Positions 34,186-44,526 of a stretch of 64,000 nucleotides of DNA are shown here, piece by piece. The stretch lies in the NCBI GenBank assembly GCA_026873275.1, contig JANTUC010000013.1, positions 992,001-1,056,000 on the forward strand, written 5' to 3'. Below the pieces are notes generated by a model. The model did not search any database. It was not told where the DNA came from and saw only the letters and a program-made list of their open reading frames with translations. This DNA is from Pseudopithomyces maydicus. Its lineage: Eukaryota; Ascomycota; Dothideomycetes; Pleosporales; Didymosphaeriaceae. A program made the translations under genes and the position numbers. How positions within the stretch are numbered: the stretch's first letter is position 1; every line of letters starts with the position of its first letter.

Positions 34186-34949
34186 ACCCGCAACTCTTCT
34201 CTGCAGGCTGGTTGCAATCCAACTATTTGTCGTTCTTTTACGTCTCGGTCCGGCCTTAGTGTAACTTCAAGGTATTCCAGGTACAACTCAAGTAATCATT
34301 CGCTCATAAAACCTGTGGTGTTGCTAAAGTCGGTATATTGATAATTGTATTCTGCCTTGCCAGACACACCATGGCCGACTAATATTTCTCCTCTCTTTCT
34401 AGTGGCCATTGAGGAAATCGCGTTTACATTTTGTTGAATAACTTCCCTTTCTGCCAGTTTCGTTCTAACTCAGTCTTGCCTGCTTTGATGATACGGTTGT
34501 TTTCCACCCACTGCTAGTTCACTATGAATGGCTCAAGGACTAGCTCCAATTGATGCATGTATATGATCCTCTTGCTTTGTGCATTGTGTCGTGCATCTGT
34601 GATCCTAAGACGAGTATTCACACCAACAGGCAAAATTTCTTATAGTTGTTTTGAAAGTGTTGATGTAGAAAATGTGAACTTGATATATACACAGAACTAG
34701 ACCATAGCGCCCATGCTTACGCGTACGAACATCGTCCAGGCTGACTGTTCATGTCGAAGAGCTGAGACTTGTTTGCGTGCAGTTACTCAAAGAAAATATC
34801 TTTCAATGTAAACATTATCTCGACACAGTCACCGTCAAAAGCCCCAGGCCAGGAAGTCGTGGGGATCTATCCAGAGGAATGGTAGAAATCGGAATTTGGG
34901 GGGAATCGCAGTTGAGAGAGAAAGAGATGGCTCGCTAGGGATGGACCAT
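34186..34949. other. Convergent 3' region
   Basis: About 760 bases, AT-rich, between THI4 (plus) and the OM14-like gene (minus). It should contain both 3' untranslated regions. No gene seen. Confidence 0.5.
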
Positions 34950-35651
34950 CTATTTCTTGGGTGGGTATTTCTTGAAGAAGTAGTTGGAAACGTAGTAATC
35001 GCCGAGCGCAAACAATCCGACGACACCCGCCCAGGCGCCAACAACGTTCCAGCTGAGCTCGTTGCGCGACCACTTCCTGTATGCACCGACACCCAGGACT
35101 GTTCCCAGAATAGCAACAGTGGCAGCGTTGCCCAGAACGACGGGGTTGTCGGCATTCTTCTTCGCGATGTTGGCATCCTTCTTTGCGCGCTCCTTCGCCT
35201 TCTCCTTGGCAGCTTGCGCTTGGGCGGCGGCCTCCTTGGCTTGAGCTTCGAACTCGATGCGCTCGGCTTGCGTGTCGGTCTTTACGGACTGCTGCTCGAA
35301 GTCGGAGGGCACAGAGGAAACGTGGGGCGAGTCGACATCAACGAGCGAGGAGACGGAGTCGTCGGAACGCTCGACGACTGCAGGGGCGGGAGCGCGGCTG
35401 TCAATACACTGTTAGTTACAAACATGGGAGGATACTGGCGCCAGTGACACATCGCCGATGAGGATCGGTTGTGCAGGTGTTGTGCAAACCGCCCAACACA
35501 GCACACCCATCGAAAATTGCAAAAATCGCAAAGGGAACTTACGCCTGCGGTGTTGTTAGCAATATATCTCTAATTGCGTTTTGTATCAATGGATTCTCAC
35601 CTCTTCGGGGCTCTGCTTAGGGCCCTTGGCAGCAATATCTGCGTACGACAT
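34950..35651 (-). CDS. OM14-like mitochondrial outer membrane protein, 166 aa
   Basis: The C-terminal domain (residues about 85-166) has two or three hydrophobic segments (VLGNAATVAILGTVLGVGAY, WNVVGAWAGVVGLFALGDYY) and ends FFKKYPPKK, matching fungal OM14-family proteins, which sit in the mitochondrial outer membrane and help recruit ribosomes. Before it is an Ala/Lys/Gln-rich helix. The N-terminus MSYADIAAKGPKQSPEE is encoded by exon 35651-35601. The join to the main exon is unusual: one model uses a 2-base exon GC at 35543-35544 between two canonical introns (GTGAGA...CTAAC...CGCAG and GTAAGT...CTAAC...GACAG), then 35397-34950. The alternative is one longer intron using AACTAACAG, adding CIDS. 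Both keep frame. Confidence 0.8.
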
Positions 35652-36230
35652 AGTTTGTCTGATGCGAGAAGGACGTGGGATGGGGTTGTTAAGACGCGGT
35701 GTGAAGTGAGGAGGAAGCAGCGAGAAGAAGAGAGATGCAGCTGTTAATAAGGCGATGGTGTGATGAAGGAAGGTGACAAGGACTGCCTTGAAGCGAGCAG
35801 AAGCATGTGAGGGCTGGAACACATACGTCATACCGCGCGCATAAACACAAACCTTGGCACGGACGCGTTAAGCTTGGTCCATCAATACGACTACCGCGCG
35901 AAGTATAATTCAAATACGAATCTTCATCTTTCTGTTATTCGGTCTTGCTGGATCTTCACCTAGGTTGCGAAGTAGGACGGCAATGTAAAGAAACATTGAA
36001 ATGATTTCTCGCCCTTCAATCTACTATACAGCATGTCCTCCTCCGTACTAGAAGCCTGAAGCATGCGTATCGAGGTATGTTATATCGCATCACCCAAAGC
36101 AGACTTTCCAAAACGCCCTAGACGCCACCAGCAGACCCAAGCGTTGCAAGACCCAATACCACCTATCGTGATCTCGGAGAAGCCGCCCCATTCGACTCCA
36201 CTCAAACTCCACCTGTGCTATGACTAAAGT
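35652..36230. other. Intergenic between two minus-strand genes
   Basis: About 580 bases: promoter of the OM14-like gene and 3' side of the SWI3-type gene. No gene seen. Confidence 0.5.
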
Positions 36231-38543
36231 CTATATCTCATGCTTTCCAAAGCCTTCAGCACCTTCAGCGATGGGTTGTACACTTCCGTCAACACTGTCC
36301 CGCTTCGCTCCGACGCCCTCTTCTCCCTTGCCCACACCAAATAGCGCGATTGCATCAGTCAGAGCCTTGACGGCGTCCTCAGGATTCATTGAACCAGGAA
36401 GGCCGGCAGGTCCACCGAGTGTTCCACTGATTTTCTTCGTTGCCTCCTCTAGGGCCCGGACCCGTCGCTGAAAGTTCAGTCGGTCCATGAAAAGCTGCTG
36501 GCGGCGACGCTGAAGATCGCGACGCTCTGCTGCGTGCAGCTTCTCGAAGTCGTTAAAGTGCTGCATCTTGAGCTTCAGTTTCTCTGACTGCAGGTTGATG
36601 GCACCCGAGACGAGGCGCGTGATGTGGCGCTCCTCGTGCGAAGCAAGAGCTGCGGAACGTGCAGCTGAAAGGGCGAAGGGGAGAGTGACGAGAGGGTTGT
36701 TCTCTCGGGCGTCTGCGCTTATCGTATTCCGTGATCCTTCAGTCGCTTGCGCAGTGTCCACTTCCATAACGTCCTCGTTCTTAACATCGGTTTCGGGTGC
36801 ATTCTCTTTCTCTTTGCCCTTGGTGCTGTTGATCTTGTCCTTGAGATCCTTCCTCATTTGTGCCACACTGCGGCTTGCAGCCACAGCAACTTCCGATACA
36901 TTAGCAGGTGCCAATCCTGCTAGGAAGCCAACGACACTCAGAATGGGGTTGTCGCCGTGGAAAATAGGTAGACGGCCTTCCTTAAGGTACTCAAGGTCGC
37001 GAAGGAACTTGCTCGAAGGGTTGGTTCCCGGCTGTGATTCCTCCGGTTCAGCGTATTGACTGTCAATCTCGAGTTGCAAGAACTTCATGACACACTGTTC
37101 CCGCGTCTTGGTCTTGACGTGATTGGCAACCTGGTTCCAATCATCGTCGTACATCTCGAGACCCTCGAGCAAGTACAAAAGCTCCTCCTGGGTCCAAGGG
37201 TCCGCGACATCCGGAGCTGGGGGGTAATCACCTCGGTCCACCTTCACAAAATGCTCCGACTTCAATCCGTCGGAAATGTGGTTGTCTACAAGGCATCTTG
37301 GGCAAACTTCTTCTTTGGTCTGCGCTCCGGGTACGTCCGAGGATTTGGTAGCATGGTAGTAAACGGCGGTGCAGTCAACCCCACAAAAGTTGCAAAGAAC
37401 CTTTCTCTCAGGCTCCCTAGTGTCTTTCTCAAGCTTTTGCAAATCGACCGAAGCACCAGCCCCATTACTACCGCCCTCGCCATTTGCCGTCTTGGAGTCG
37501 GCAGTGACTTCTTTCCCGTTCGACTCGTAGATGTTTCGTCCCACCAGAGTCTTGGTCTCCGCCTTTGCAGTCGGCTGCTGGCTAGCAGCTCGTTCAGTGC
37601 CAGCATGAGATTTTCCATCGGTGATTTTCGAATTTGGTGCGGGTTGGAATGCCTGGAGTCCTCGCGGTGTATCGACAGTGAGACGGAAGTGGCTTGTAGT
37701 TGGAGGGCCGATGTTGGAAGGGCGTTCTTGAGGATCAACCTATAAATTGGTCAGCGGATGTTCGCAGAATGCGCAGCGCACGCAGGCATTACCTGGTAGT
37801 TGATTAGGCCCCATTGCTCCAGGAAGGCATGCACGCGCATGATGGCGCATACATCACCTGCCAAGTTGCGGCGGCAGGCTGTGACGGTGAGATACTCGTC
37901 CGGGTTCAGGCGGTAAGTGTTGATCATGAAGTCGCGGTAGTCGCGGTACACAGCGGGCGTCTTGCTACGATTACGGCCATTGAAGAATTCGGGCAAGGCC
38001 TTGCTCTCGCGACGGTCAATGTAGCGCATGTCAAACCATGTCGCATAGCTGGGGATGATGGTCGCGTAGGTCTGGGCAACGAGGTGTGAGCGCGCAGTGG
38101 CTTGTAGGTCTGCCTTTGCCAGCGCATCCGGGTCTGCAGCGTCGCCATCTTTTTCTTTCTTCGCGTCATCAACGCCGCCCATCTCTTCGTCATCCTGGCC
38201 GTCTGCGTCTTCGGCCTCAGGCCTAGGACCCTCGGGCGCATCGAGCGGGTTGTCGGGCACGGGCGCGGGCGTGTTTGTTGAGGGTTCGCGCGACGATTCC
38301 TTTACGACGTCGTCGAGCATGGCGGTATCTAGAAACTCACTTAGGAACCCGAACGTGTCTGAGGAGTCCATGGTGTCGAGGTCTATGACGCCCAGGGAGC
38401 TGGGCGCGAGGATGGCTAGGTGTGGGCAAAGGCTGGTGTCACTTACCTTGGTCATCTTGCTGGTGAGATTGCGCCTGTGCGCGGTCGCCTGCCGTGTCCT
38501 GGGCAGCGGCGGCTGCACTTGCTGCAGTGGTTTCGTCGGCCAT
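36231..38543 (-). CDS. ssr2: SWI3/Rsc8/Ssr2-type chromatin-remodelling subunit, 731 aa
   Basis: A core scaffold subunit of SWI/SNF and RSC nucleosome remodellers. Exons are 38543-38447, 38382-37793 and 37739-36231; the 64-base first intron uses GTAAGT and a GTCATAG acceptor, and frame is exact throughout. Domains in order: acidic Ser/Ala-rich N-terminus; SWIRM (PSYATWFDMRYIDRRESKAL, YRLNPDEYLTVTACRRNLAG, RVHAFLEQWGLINYQ); a ZZ-like zinc motif near residue 345 (CNFCGVDC, CPRCL); a SANT/Myb domain from residue 411 (WTQEELLYLLEGLEMY, DDWNQVANHV, REQCVMKFLQLEI); and a C-terminal Arg/Gln-rich coiled coil. A shorter 31-base first intron also keeps frame but is too short. Confidence 0.95.
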
Positions 38544-39287
38544 GGCTCGTGGGACAGTATGCGCTCGCGTGGGTTGATTTGGAGGTAGGCGGGTATTGGG
38601 AGAACAGGGAGGGCGCGTGTCGCAGCGGGGACAAGGAAGCTGCGCAGCGGACGCAGAGCCAACCTTGGAAGTCAACTAGACGGCGGCGGGGGAACGCTCA
38701 GGGTCGTCAATGAATGTGGGGTTGCTTGGGATGATGCGCGCTGGTGGTGGCCGTCGCGACGCGATACTAGGTATACTTTTCCGCTAGACGATGCGCGCTG
38801 GTCGGGTCACGTGATGTCCCATTGGCCGCGGCCCTGCAGCCCAGTTGGAGCCCGCGGTTTGCACTCGCCATCGTTCACTGTGAGTTGCTGCATGGGGCTT
38901 TCACATGCACCTGCAGACCAGCCATCACGCCCAGCACCACTGAGCTGTTGCTCGAGTGCTTTGCATGGCTACGCCATAGTCTATCGAGCAAAATGCGTCT
39001 GCGAGGCCATGCGGCCCAGCCCGGCCAACCTGCCTGTATCACGTGGCCCCGGGCACCTGGGCACCTGCGTTCATGCCTGGGCGCTGCGCTTGCGCTGTCG
39101 CCCTAGGCGGCCTGCAAGCGTCGGATCGCTGGAGCGCGACCGGGAATGCACCCCAGCCGAGGTGTTCGTCTCAAGCTTCCGATGCTGGCCAGCTCTATGA
39201 TTCTTCCTTGAGTCCCTCTCCACACACGCATCGTTTCCCGCGCCCGCCCTCTTCCTTTTGTTGGACCGCATTCAATTGACCCCGACC
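38544..39287. other. Divergent promoter of the SWI3-type and ETF alpha genes
   Basis: About 740 bases, GC-rich, with CT-rich stretches just before each start. No gene seen. Confidence 0.5.
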
Positions 39288-40437
39288 ATGTTCTCGGTCG
39301 CCCGGAATTCGGCCCTTCGCCAGGCTCGAACACAGCTCCGCCTGTCGCAGCCCGTCACCGTTCCCCAGTACTCTGCCATTGCCCGCCTACTTTCGACCCT
39401 CGCAGTCCTTGAGCAGCGCGATGGAAAGCTCAACCCTGCATCCTTGTCCGCCATAACCGCCGGAACCAAGCTGGGCGGCTCCATCACAGCCTTTGTCGCC
39501 GGGAGCGGGGTCAAAGCAGTGGCCGACGAAGCGGCCAAGGTCCAGGGCATTGAGAAGATAATATACGTCGAGAATGGCGCGTACGAAAAGGTCGGATGGC
39601 CAGCTGTTTTGCATCTGCATTCCTGTTGACATGCATGCTAGGGCCTTCCTGAGAACTACGCTCCGCTGCTCGTCGAGAACATCAAGAAGGGAGGCTACAC
39701 ACACGTTTTGGCTGGCCACTCGGCCTTCGGCAAGAACCTGCTGCCTCGTGTTGCAGCACTCTTAGATACCCAGGCCATATCTGATATCACTGCCATCGAG
39801 AGCGAAGACAGTAAGTGGGGGTGGCGTCTACAGAGCGCAAGCACTGATACCTTTTACAGCATTCGTGCGGCCCATCTACGCCGGTAACGCAATCCTCACC
39901 GTCCAATCTTCCGATGCACAAAAGATCATTACCGTCCGAGGCACCGCATTCCCTAACCCAGAGACTGACGGTGGCTCTGCTACTGTTGAAGAAGGAGTAG
40001 ACCCAAAGGCCGAGTGCCCCACCGAGTGGGTGTCCGAAGACCTGGCCAAGTCTGATAGACCAGACCTAGGTTCAGCAGAGAAAGTAGTGTCGGGAGGCCG
40101 TGGCTTGAAGTCCAAGGAGGAATTTGACAGGCTGATGCCTCCCCTAGCGGATGCCCTAGGTGCTGCAATTGGAGCTTCGCGCGCAGCGGTTGACAGCGGT
40201 TTCGCCGACAACAGCCTACAGGTAGGACAGACTGGTAAGAACGTTGCCCCCAAGCTCTACCTTTGTGCTGGTATCTCCGGGGCTATCCAGCATCTGGCTG
40301 GTATGAAAGACAGCAAGGTGATTGCCGCCATTAACAAGGATGGCGACGCTCCCATTTTCCAGGTTGCGGATGTTGGTCTGGTTGGTGATCTATTTGAGAA
40401 GGTTCCAGAGCTTACAGAGAAGCTGAAGTCACAATAA
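39288..40437 (+). CDS. Electron transfer flavoprotein alpha subunit, 349 aa
   Basis: ETF alpha binds FAD in the mitochondrial matrix and passes electrons from acyl-CoA dehydrogenases to ETF-ubiquinone oxidoreductase (yeast Aim45). Exons are 39288-39590, 39642-39810 and 39860-40437. The N-terminus is a basic, Ser-rich presequence. Marks: LAVLEQRDGKL, GHSAFGKNLLPRVAA, the FAD-domain stretch VVSGGRGLKSKEEF, LGAAIGASRAAVDSGF, VGQTGKNVAPKLY, CAGISGAIQHLAGM, and INKDGDAPIFQVADVGLVGD. The family is clear and no residue appears lost. Intron 1 has an atypical donor GTCGGA but gives the expected AYEKGLPENYAP join. Confidence 0.96.
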
Positions 40438-41154
40438 AGAGAAGTTGTGGTGTGGAAGAAGAATGCAAAGAAAAGAGAAATTGCAGCTTGCGAGCAAAAG
40501 TGCTGCGGATCACTCCACTAAGTCTCACATCAAGGCAAATTGTATGAAGAAATAAGGCCAGATACGATGTATCACAATTCACATGTATATTCTACGTCTT
40601 GAGAGCATACTTCTTAGATCGAAAAGATCTCTCTCGGTGGGCTTGTGATCTTTCGTGCAGATACGGTGCGTAATGTGTATCTGCGTCGAATCGGAAGGTC
40701 GGAACTAAGCTGCTTGTGACGCATGTTGGCGCTAGCACTTCACCCCGATCCCCCACATGCAACTCACTTTACGTTGGTCGCTCGTTCCCAAAGTGGAAGC
40801 ACTACTCAAGGCTTTACATCTACCCATAGGCCGTATTATCTCACATGTTCCTTTCCAACTTATGAATATCCTTCAACTTCTTCAACTTCTCCGCTCCGAT
40901 TTCTACAAAATCCTCGTCCCCGCCGCATTCCTAGCTAGATTCCTTTGTCCGCCAACTAGCGCGGTTACTCAGCACCTCCTAGATCCAAGCTTGCTGTATC
41001 TAACCACCAACTCTGGCCAGGCTACATTTCGAGAGATAGATCTCTAACCCGCCCTTTTCATCCGCAAAAGAGGCTACTGTGGAACGACGCTCTAATAGAT
41101 CATGGCGACTGGACGCCAGTTGCAGAGCAAGAGTTGACCTAGTCTCGTCCAAGT
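40438..41154. other. Intergenic upstream of TOK1
   Basis: About 720 bases. A plus-strand frame at 40757-41047 lacks motif support. The region should hold the ETF alpha 3' end and the TOK1 promoter. Confidence 0.5.
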
Positions 41155-43791
41155 ATGGTGAACTCTGACCCAAACATCCATCAGGCTCAGATGCCGCATG
41201 ATTCTGCAAGCATGCGCGTGGAAAAATTAGAAGAGCAACCACAAGAGCCGCTTCGTAGAGAGGAGAGTCGGTTGTTTTTTTGGAGGCAGTACAAGAGAAA
41301 TGAGAAAAGTTATGTTCATAATAGGCTCAACTTTACTAATCTCGTGCTGACTTTAATGTAGTGACTGGTGGTTCGCGTCTACTGGAATCCCGTTGCTCGC
41401 TGCCGCTCTTGGACCCCTAGCAAATGTTTCATCAATTGTTGCCCTAGTCACTTCATGGCGCATGGACGTATACATCGACGGACAATTTGTCGCTGAGCTG
41501 GAAGGTGTACCGTTCCCAGATCCACGATGGTAAGCTTTAAAATGATTTCCCGTTGTTAGCGTATGACTTATCTGCGTACAGGTGCTACTTCTTTAACGTA
41601 GCATCTCTGATCTGTGGCTTCTTGGGCAATGTCTTCCTGCTCTTCAACTTTACACAGCGTGTACGATATATTATCGCACTACCTGCAACAATTCTCCTCT
41701 GGTACCTTGCCACGGGATTTCTTATTGGGATAACTGCATCCATGGAAATATATTCACCCCCAAACAGACCTTTCCAGACCTACACACAGGGCTTTTGGTA
41801 AGATAGATTCCCAATTTCATTTCAATATAATACCTTTTCAATGTAGCTTAAGACAAGAGACCTGAAGAATGCCCGGATTCTATTGCCCAGTCATAGACTT
41901 TCTGACATTTTTTTTAGGTATGCTATTGCTGCTGCCGCCTTCTATCTACTTTGTTCCATGCTGTTGATGGTTAACATGCTTGGCTGTACGTAACCCACCT
42001 TCTTAGTTGAAGAAACCTTTCCCATGTTTCGGAGACGCAATGATGGTACCATGATAACGATCTGGACTTGCACTAATTTCATGCTCATTCAGACTTCCTG
42101 GGCCACTATCCGGACAACTTCGCTCTGACTGATTCGCAACGTACGCTTATACTTCAGACGATGGTGTTTTTTATTTGGTTGGCTGGTGGAGCAGCTGTAT
42201 TCATGAAGATCGAGAAAGACACTGGGCAAGACTGGGAATTTGCCGACTCTCTCTATTTCTGCGATGTCACCATTCTCACTGTTGGCTTTGGAGATTTTTA
42301 CCCCACTACCAACCTCGGACGAGGCATTGTCTTTCCCTTCTCCGTTGGGGGGATCATTACACTTGCCTTGATTGTCAGCTCGATATATAAGTTCATGCGG
42401 GAGTTGGGCGAAGAGAACATTGTCTTGAAACACACAGATCGCATACGCCAGCGAACTGCGGAACGGACTGTGACCAGCTCATTTGATCTGCGACAGAGAG
42501 AGCACGCGGAACATCGTTTGATACGAAAAAAATCACTTGCTAGGAGAGGTCCACCAACAATCAGCGCACCGACACAACCCAGAATGATGCGGACTGCCAT
42601 GGGTAACACAGTGAAGAAAGTCACGATGTTCGCACCGCTTCCAAAAGCTCTTAGGTCAAGCAAAAAGCCCCGGATAGTGCTTCTGAAAGAGGAAAAGGAC
42701 AGATTCAACGCGATGCGAGAGATCCAGCACAGATCGAAACAATACCGCCGATGGCTGGCACTTTTATTTTCGACCTTTGCATTTGGCATCTTGTGGTGTG
42801 TTGGTGCAGTTGTATTTTGGCAGGCCGAGAAACACACGCAGAACATGACCTACTTCCAGGCGCTATACTTCTGCTATATCTCACTGTTGACAATCGGCTA
42901 CGGCGACCTTGCCCCCAAATCCAGCGCAGGTCGCTGTTTCTTCGTCGTATGGTCGCTCATAGCCGTACCCACAATGACAATCCTTGTCTCCGACCTCGGT
43001 GACACAGTTGTCGAAAAGTTCCGCCGGTGGAGTGATAAATTCGCGGACTTCACCGTGCTCCCTAAGTACGGTATCTGGCGCTCTTTTCTTGACAACCATC
43101 CTTGGCTGCTCAATATCGTGAAGCGAATACAGATGCGTCTGGAGAAGAGAGAAGCGAAGAAACGCGTGGAGCAGGGGTTCCAGCTTGACGATCCAGATAG
43201 ACCAGTAGAAGAGGCGGATGCACCTATCATAGATGACGGTGATGCGGAGGCGCAAAGCTCTTCAGACTCCAGGGATGGCGGGGGCACAGGGCCTGGGCTG
43301 CCGAACTTGGCGGGTGAAGTTGAAGGCCAAACCAAGACACCTTCGCACAAAACAATAGCACACCATCTCGCACTTGCTATCAAGCGCGTGGCAGGCGATA
43401 TGTAAGTGGGCCAAAGAAGGAGATGATGTCACTTTTAACAATCATTTCTGTTAGACATGACTCAGGGTGCTAACTATTTTTTAGGCGCCTTTCTGAACCC
43501 AAAAGCTATGCATTCGAAGAGTGGGTTGAGTTCGTCCGACTCATACGTCTCACTGGCCGCCACAGCATGTCTGACGAAGACGAGGAAGAAAGTCTAGTTG
43601 AATGGGACTGGATCGGCGAAGACAGTCCGCTAATGAGTGGGCTGGGAGAAAGCGAATGGTTGCTGCAGCGCCTCTGCGAGAGTTTGGTCAGGCTGGCGAA
43701 GAGACCCTCGGTACATGATGGTGAGGCGAAGGTCGATAATAACAAGGTGGGGGAGAGGACGAGAGATGCACTGGGGAACAGGCAACAGTAG
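41155..43791 (+). CDS. tok1: TOK1-type outward-rectifying potassium channel, 733 aa
   Basis: A plasma-membrane K+ channel of the fungal eight-helix, two-pore class. Exons are 41155-41288, 41362-41529, 41582-41797, 41918-41985, 42093-43401 and 43485-43791. Both selectivity filters are present: TVGFGDFYP in pore 1 and TIGYGDLAP in pore 2, each followed by a hydrophobic helix. A basic loop separates the pore units (FRIKRC-like shadows on the other strand are not real). The acidic C-terminal tail is Asp/Glu/Ser-rich. Five introns are canonical or near it; the first needs a weak donor (GTACAA at 41289) to keep phase into DWWFASTGIPLLAA, though its acceptor and CTGAC branch are good. The exon 1-2 join is therefore less certain than the rest. 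Confidence 0.93.
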
Positions 43792-44526
43792 TCAAGACGG
43801 ATGAACAGAGACAATAACATGATCCGTGCATGCCGTGGCACTTGGAGATGGCCCCTAGACTACAGACTACCGTGTGCGAAATAAAGCGTATCGGGGCGTA
43901 ATCAAAGTACATTCATACCTAGTGCAGTGGGGGGTAGCCTTGGCCATACAAGTGACCCGATTAAGTATGAGCACGAGCACGAGGACCAACCTTGGGACGG
44001 ACCAGTGAGAGCAAGGGCGGCATGCAACAACCTGTGACGGACCGACGACCGCGTCCGACCTCCGACCAGACTGGAGAGAACCGCGTGTATATTCGCATTA
44101 CCCGCATTCTCGCGTGCTCGTATCTCGCTGTTTGCGTCCGCAACGGGAAGCCGTCGCGTGGGTGCTGGTGGCGTTCTGCAGGAAACGAAGACCGGCCGGG
44201 TCCAACTTACGCGCACGGCACCTCGCACTTCCTCGCTCCATTCGGGCTTAGCGCCTTGTATCCACGCCTGCAATTGTGATCCATCAACCTTCCACCCTCA
44301 ACGGTTGCTCCTTGACCCAGACCAGGGGATGTAAATAAAAGGGCCCGCCCGCTGATCGGGTTGCGTGGCCGCCAACCTCCCTTGGCCGCCCTTCGTATTT
44401 CGTATTCTGCTCCAACACCCAAATCACCATCCCATTAGGCAGCGACCTGTCTTCGCCCAAAGACACACATCTTCATGGCAGTTGCTCACTGGCACCCACT
44501 TGCCCACCTCGGACCTTGCACCTACC
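43792..44526. other. Intergenic between TOK1 and the ABC exporter
   Basis: About 730 bases. It should hold the TOK1 3' end and the exporter promoter. Frames on both strands lack support. Confidence 0.5.

Noticed and set aside
38416..38446. 31-base first intron in the SWI3-type gene
   Set aside because: A 64-base intron from the same donor also keeps frame and is of normal length.
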